From contig NZ_JAPZVN010000009.1 of NCBI RefSeq assembly GCF_027533845.1, positions 232,423 through 296,422 on the forward strand: a stretch of 64,000 nt of DNA, in the 5' to 3' direction. The stretch is from Streptomyces sp. RPT161. Lineage in GTDB: Bacteria > Actinomycetota > Actinomycetes > Streptomycetales > Streptomycetaceae. The position numbers and the translations under genes were made by a program. The notes under the pieces are model-generated. The model saw only the letters and a list, made by a program, of their open reading frames with translations, ran no database searches and was not told the DNA's origin. How positions within the stretch are numbered: position 1 is the stretch's first letter; every line of letters starts with the position of its first letter. This document shows positions 62,860 through 64,000 of this stretch, piece after piece.

Positions 62860-64000
62860 TCAGTCGACCGTTCCCGGATTGAGCAGTCCCGGGCGGCGCA
62901 TGAAGCGGTGCCGTGCGATCGCGGAGGCGAAGGCGTCGGCGATGTCATCGGCGCTGTCGGCGCTGATCACGCCCTGTTCCGTCCCGTCACCGTTCAGCAC
63001 CTCGGCCGGCAGCCTGGCGGCGGTCAGCAGTTGCTTGCCTTCGCCCAGGACGGCGATCGGCTTGCCGTGGCGGTAGGTCTCCTCCACGAAACGCACCGCG
63101 GCCGGATCGTCCAACAGGGTCTGTGCGGCCTGCTTGCCGCCGGGTACCAGCAGGGCGTCGTACAGTACGGACCCCATCGTCGGCAGGGCCCGGTCCACGT
63201 CCAACACCGCGGTGTCGGTGCCGCGCACGCTGCCCTCGCTGGCCGCGAGCACCTCGACCACGGCGCCGCCTTCGGTCAGGCCGCCGCGCAGCGCCTCGAC
63301 CTGCTCGACGTCGGTACCGTCCGCCGCCAGCACGGCGACCTTGCGGGTGCTGGTGCCGTTGCCGGCGAGGTTCTCCTGGCTCAGCGCGGGCGACGAGAAG
63401 GTGTGGACGGTGGAGGCGGGCCGCGGCGCGGGCAGTCCCAGGCCCGCCGCCACGGCGGCGCACAGATCGCCGTGGACGTTGGACAGGTTGGCCACCATGC
63501 GCTCACGCACCTCGGCCGAACCCACCTTGCCGAGTTCGAAGCGGAACGCTTCGACGATGTGTGCCTTCTCCCAGTCCGACATACTGTTCCAGAACAAGGT
63601 GGCCTGGCTGTAGTGGTCCTTGAAGCTGTCACTGCGGACCCGGACCTTCTCGCCGGCCACTCGTTCCTGGTAGTGGCGGAAGACACCGCTGGTGTCGCCC
63701 GCGCCCGCGTGTGCCGGACAGCCGCCGCTCAGCGAGTTGGGGAAGTAGCTGTTTCCCGGCTGTATGACCTGTTGGCCGTAGCCGTCCCGGTGGTTGGTGT
63801 TGACGTCCGCGATGGGCCGGTTGACCGGCAGTTGAGCGAAGTTGGGTCCGCCCAGCCGGATCAACTGGGTATCGAGATAGGAGAAGTTGCGGCCCTGGAG
63901 CAGCGGGTCGTTGGTGAAGTCGATGCCGGGAACGACGTTGGCGGTGTGGAAGGCGACCTGTTCGGTCTCGGCGAAGAAGTTCTGCGGGTTGCGGTCGAGG
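62860..64000 (-). CDS. katE: Large-subunit (clade 2) catalase, C-terminal part, runs off the right edge
   Basis: About 380 residues are visible. The catalase core includes the haem-ligand segment RNFSYLDTQ, then a long C-terminal region and a flavodoxin/DJ-1-like domain ([40 protein letters not shown]), which marks the HPII type of H2O2 catalase. The N-terminus and the catalytic His lie outside the window. The stop is at 62860. The class is often stress-induced in actinobacteria. Confidence 0.94.
   Translation of the reverse strand, partial: LDRNPQNFFAETEQVAFHTANVVPGIDFTNDPLLQGRNFSYLDTQLIRLGGPNFAQLPVNRPIADVNTNHRDGYGQQVIQPGNSYFPNSLSGGCPAHAGAGDTSGVFRHYQERVAGEKVRVRSDSFKDHYSQATLFWNSMSDWEKAHIVEAFRFELGKVGSAEVRERMVANLSNVHGDLCAAVAAGLGLPAPRPASTVHTFSSPALSQENLAGNGTSTRKVAVLAADGTDVEQVEALRGGLTEGGAVVEVLAASEGSVRGTDTAVLDVDRALPTMGSVLYDALLVPGGKQAAQTLLDDPAAVRFVEETYRHGKPIAVLGEGKQLLTAARLPAEVLNGDGTEQGVISADSADDIADAFASAIARHRFMRRPGLLNPGTVD

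Noticed and set aside
1..64000. CRISPR arrays, tRNA/rRNA genes and intact insertion sequences
   Set aside because: I looked for regularly spaced repeats, cloverleaf-like sequences and transposase motifs on both strands and saw none; a tRNAscan or ISfinder run would be needed for certainty.

Overview
This is a high-GC actinobacterial chromosome segment, almost certainly Streptomyces or a close relative. The evidence is GC-rich wobble positions, frequent GTG/TTG starts, ATGA or GTGA stop/start overlaps, an Lsr2 nucleoid protein, a fused AccD-AccA carboxyltransferase and a BldG-type STAS protein. No rRNA, tRNA, CRISPR array or intact insertion sequence was seen.

Region by region. 0-5 kb: a leftward acetyl-CoA carboxylase operon (fused carboxyltransferase, biotin carrier, biotin carboxylase) diverges from a P450 plus cupin pair, a layout often seen at the edge of a polyketide cluster. 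5-12 kb: a nucleotidyltransferase, an ArsR/SRPBCC pair divergent from an ArsC-like protein, an FMN-dependent hydroxy-acid dehydrogenase, an esterase-like membrane protein without its nucleophile, and Lsr2. Four decayed genes lie among them (DUF2332, a HisC-like aminotransferase, a flavin monooxygenase and an aldehyde dehydrogenase). 12-17 kb: a transketolase / amine oxidase / ALDH7 operon that fits pipecolate or lysine catabolism. 17-22 kb: an orphan sugar-binding lipoprotein, a secreted SH3 protein, SDR and DUF985 genes, and a small basic stress-type protein. 22-31.5 kb: a rightward run with a giant FAD/Fe-S oxidoreductase carrying a C-terminal membrane anchor, a pyruvate-oxidase-like TPP enzyme, an enolase-superfamily enzyme, a GH15 hydrolase and a membrane-tailed SDR. 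32-41 kb: a multicopper oxidase, a formate dehydrogenase operon (alpha, beta, NrfD) and an Orn/Lys/Arg decarboxylase. Both the FDH alpha gene and the decarboxylase gene carry an apparent 1-nt frameshift. 41-47.6 kb: small stress and membrane genes (SnoaL-like, alpha/beta hydrolase, STAS, CBS, two DUF3147 proteins, a DUF6131 protein) and UDP-glucose dehydrogenase.

The most notable part is 44.9-61.2 kb. UDP-glucose dehydrogenase, a UDP-xylose-synthase-like epimerase, a NodU-type carbamoyltransferase, three steps of the ADP-heptose pathway (GmhA, GmhB, HldE), two GT9 heptosyltransferase-family proteins and four other glycosyltransferases lie together in a Gram-positive genome that should have no LPS. 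They form two rightward operons separated by a leftward YbdK-type ligase. Both operons begin with near-copies of the same upstream element and the same first codons (MRAPRR). In the second operon this copy has become a 51-codon leader ORF whose stop overlaps the hldE start. The likely product is a heptose- and perhaps xylose-containing, O-carbamoylated cell-surface glycan or small glycoside of unknown structure.

The right edge holds an MFS exporter and the C-terminal part of a large-subunit (KatE-type) catalase.
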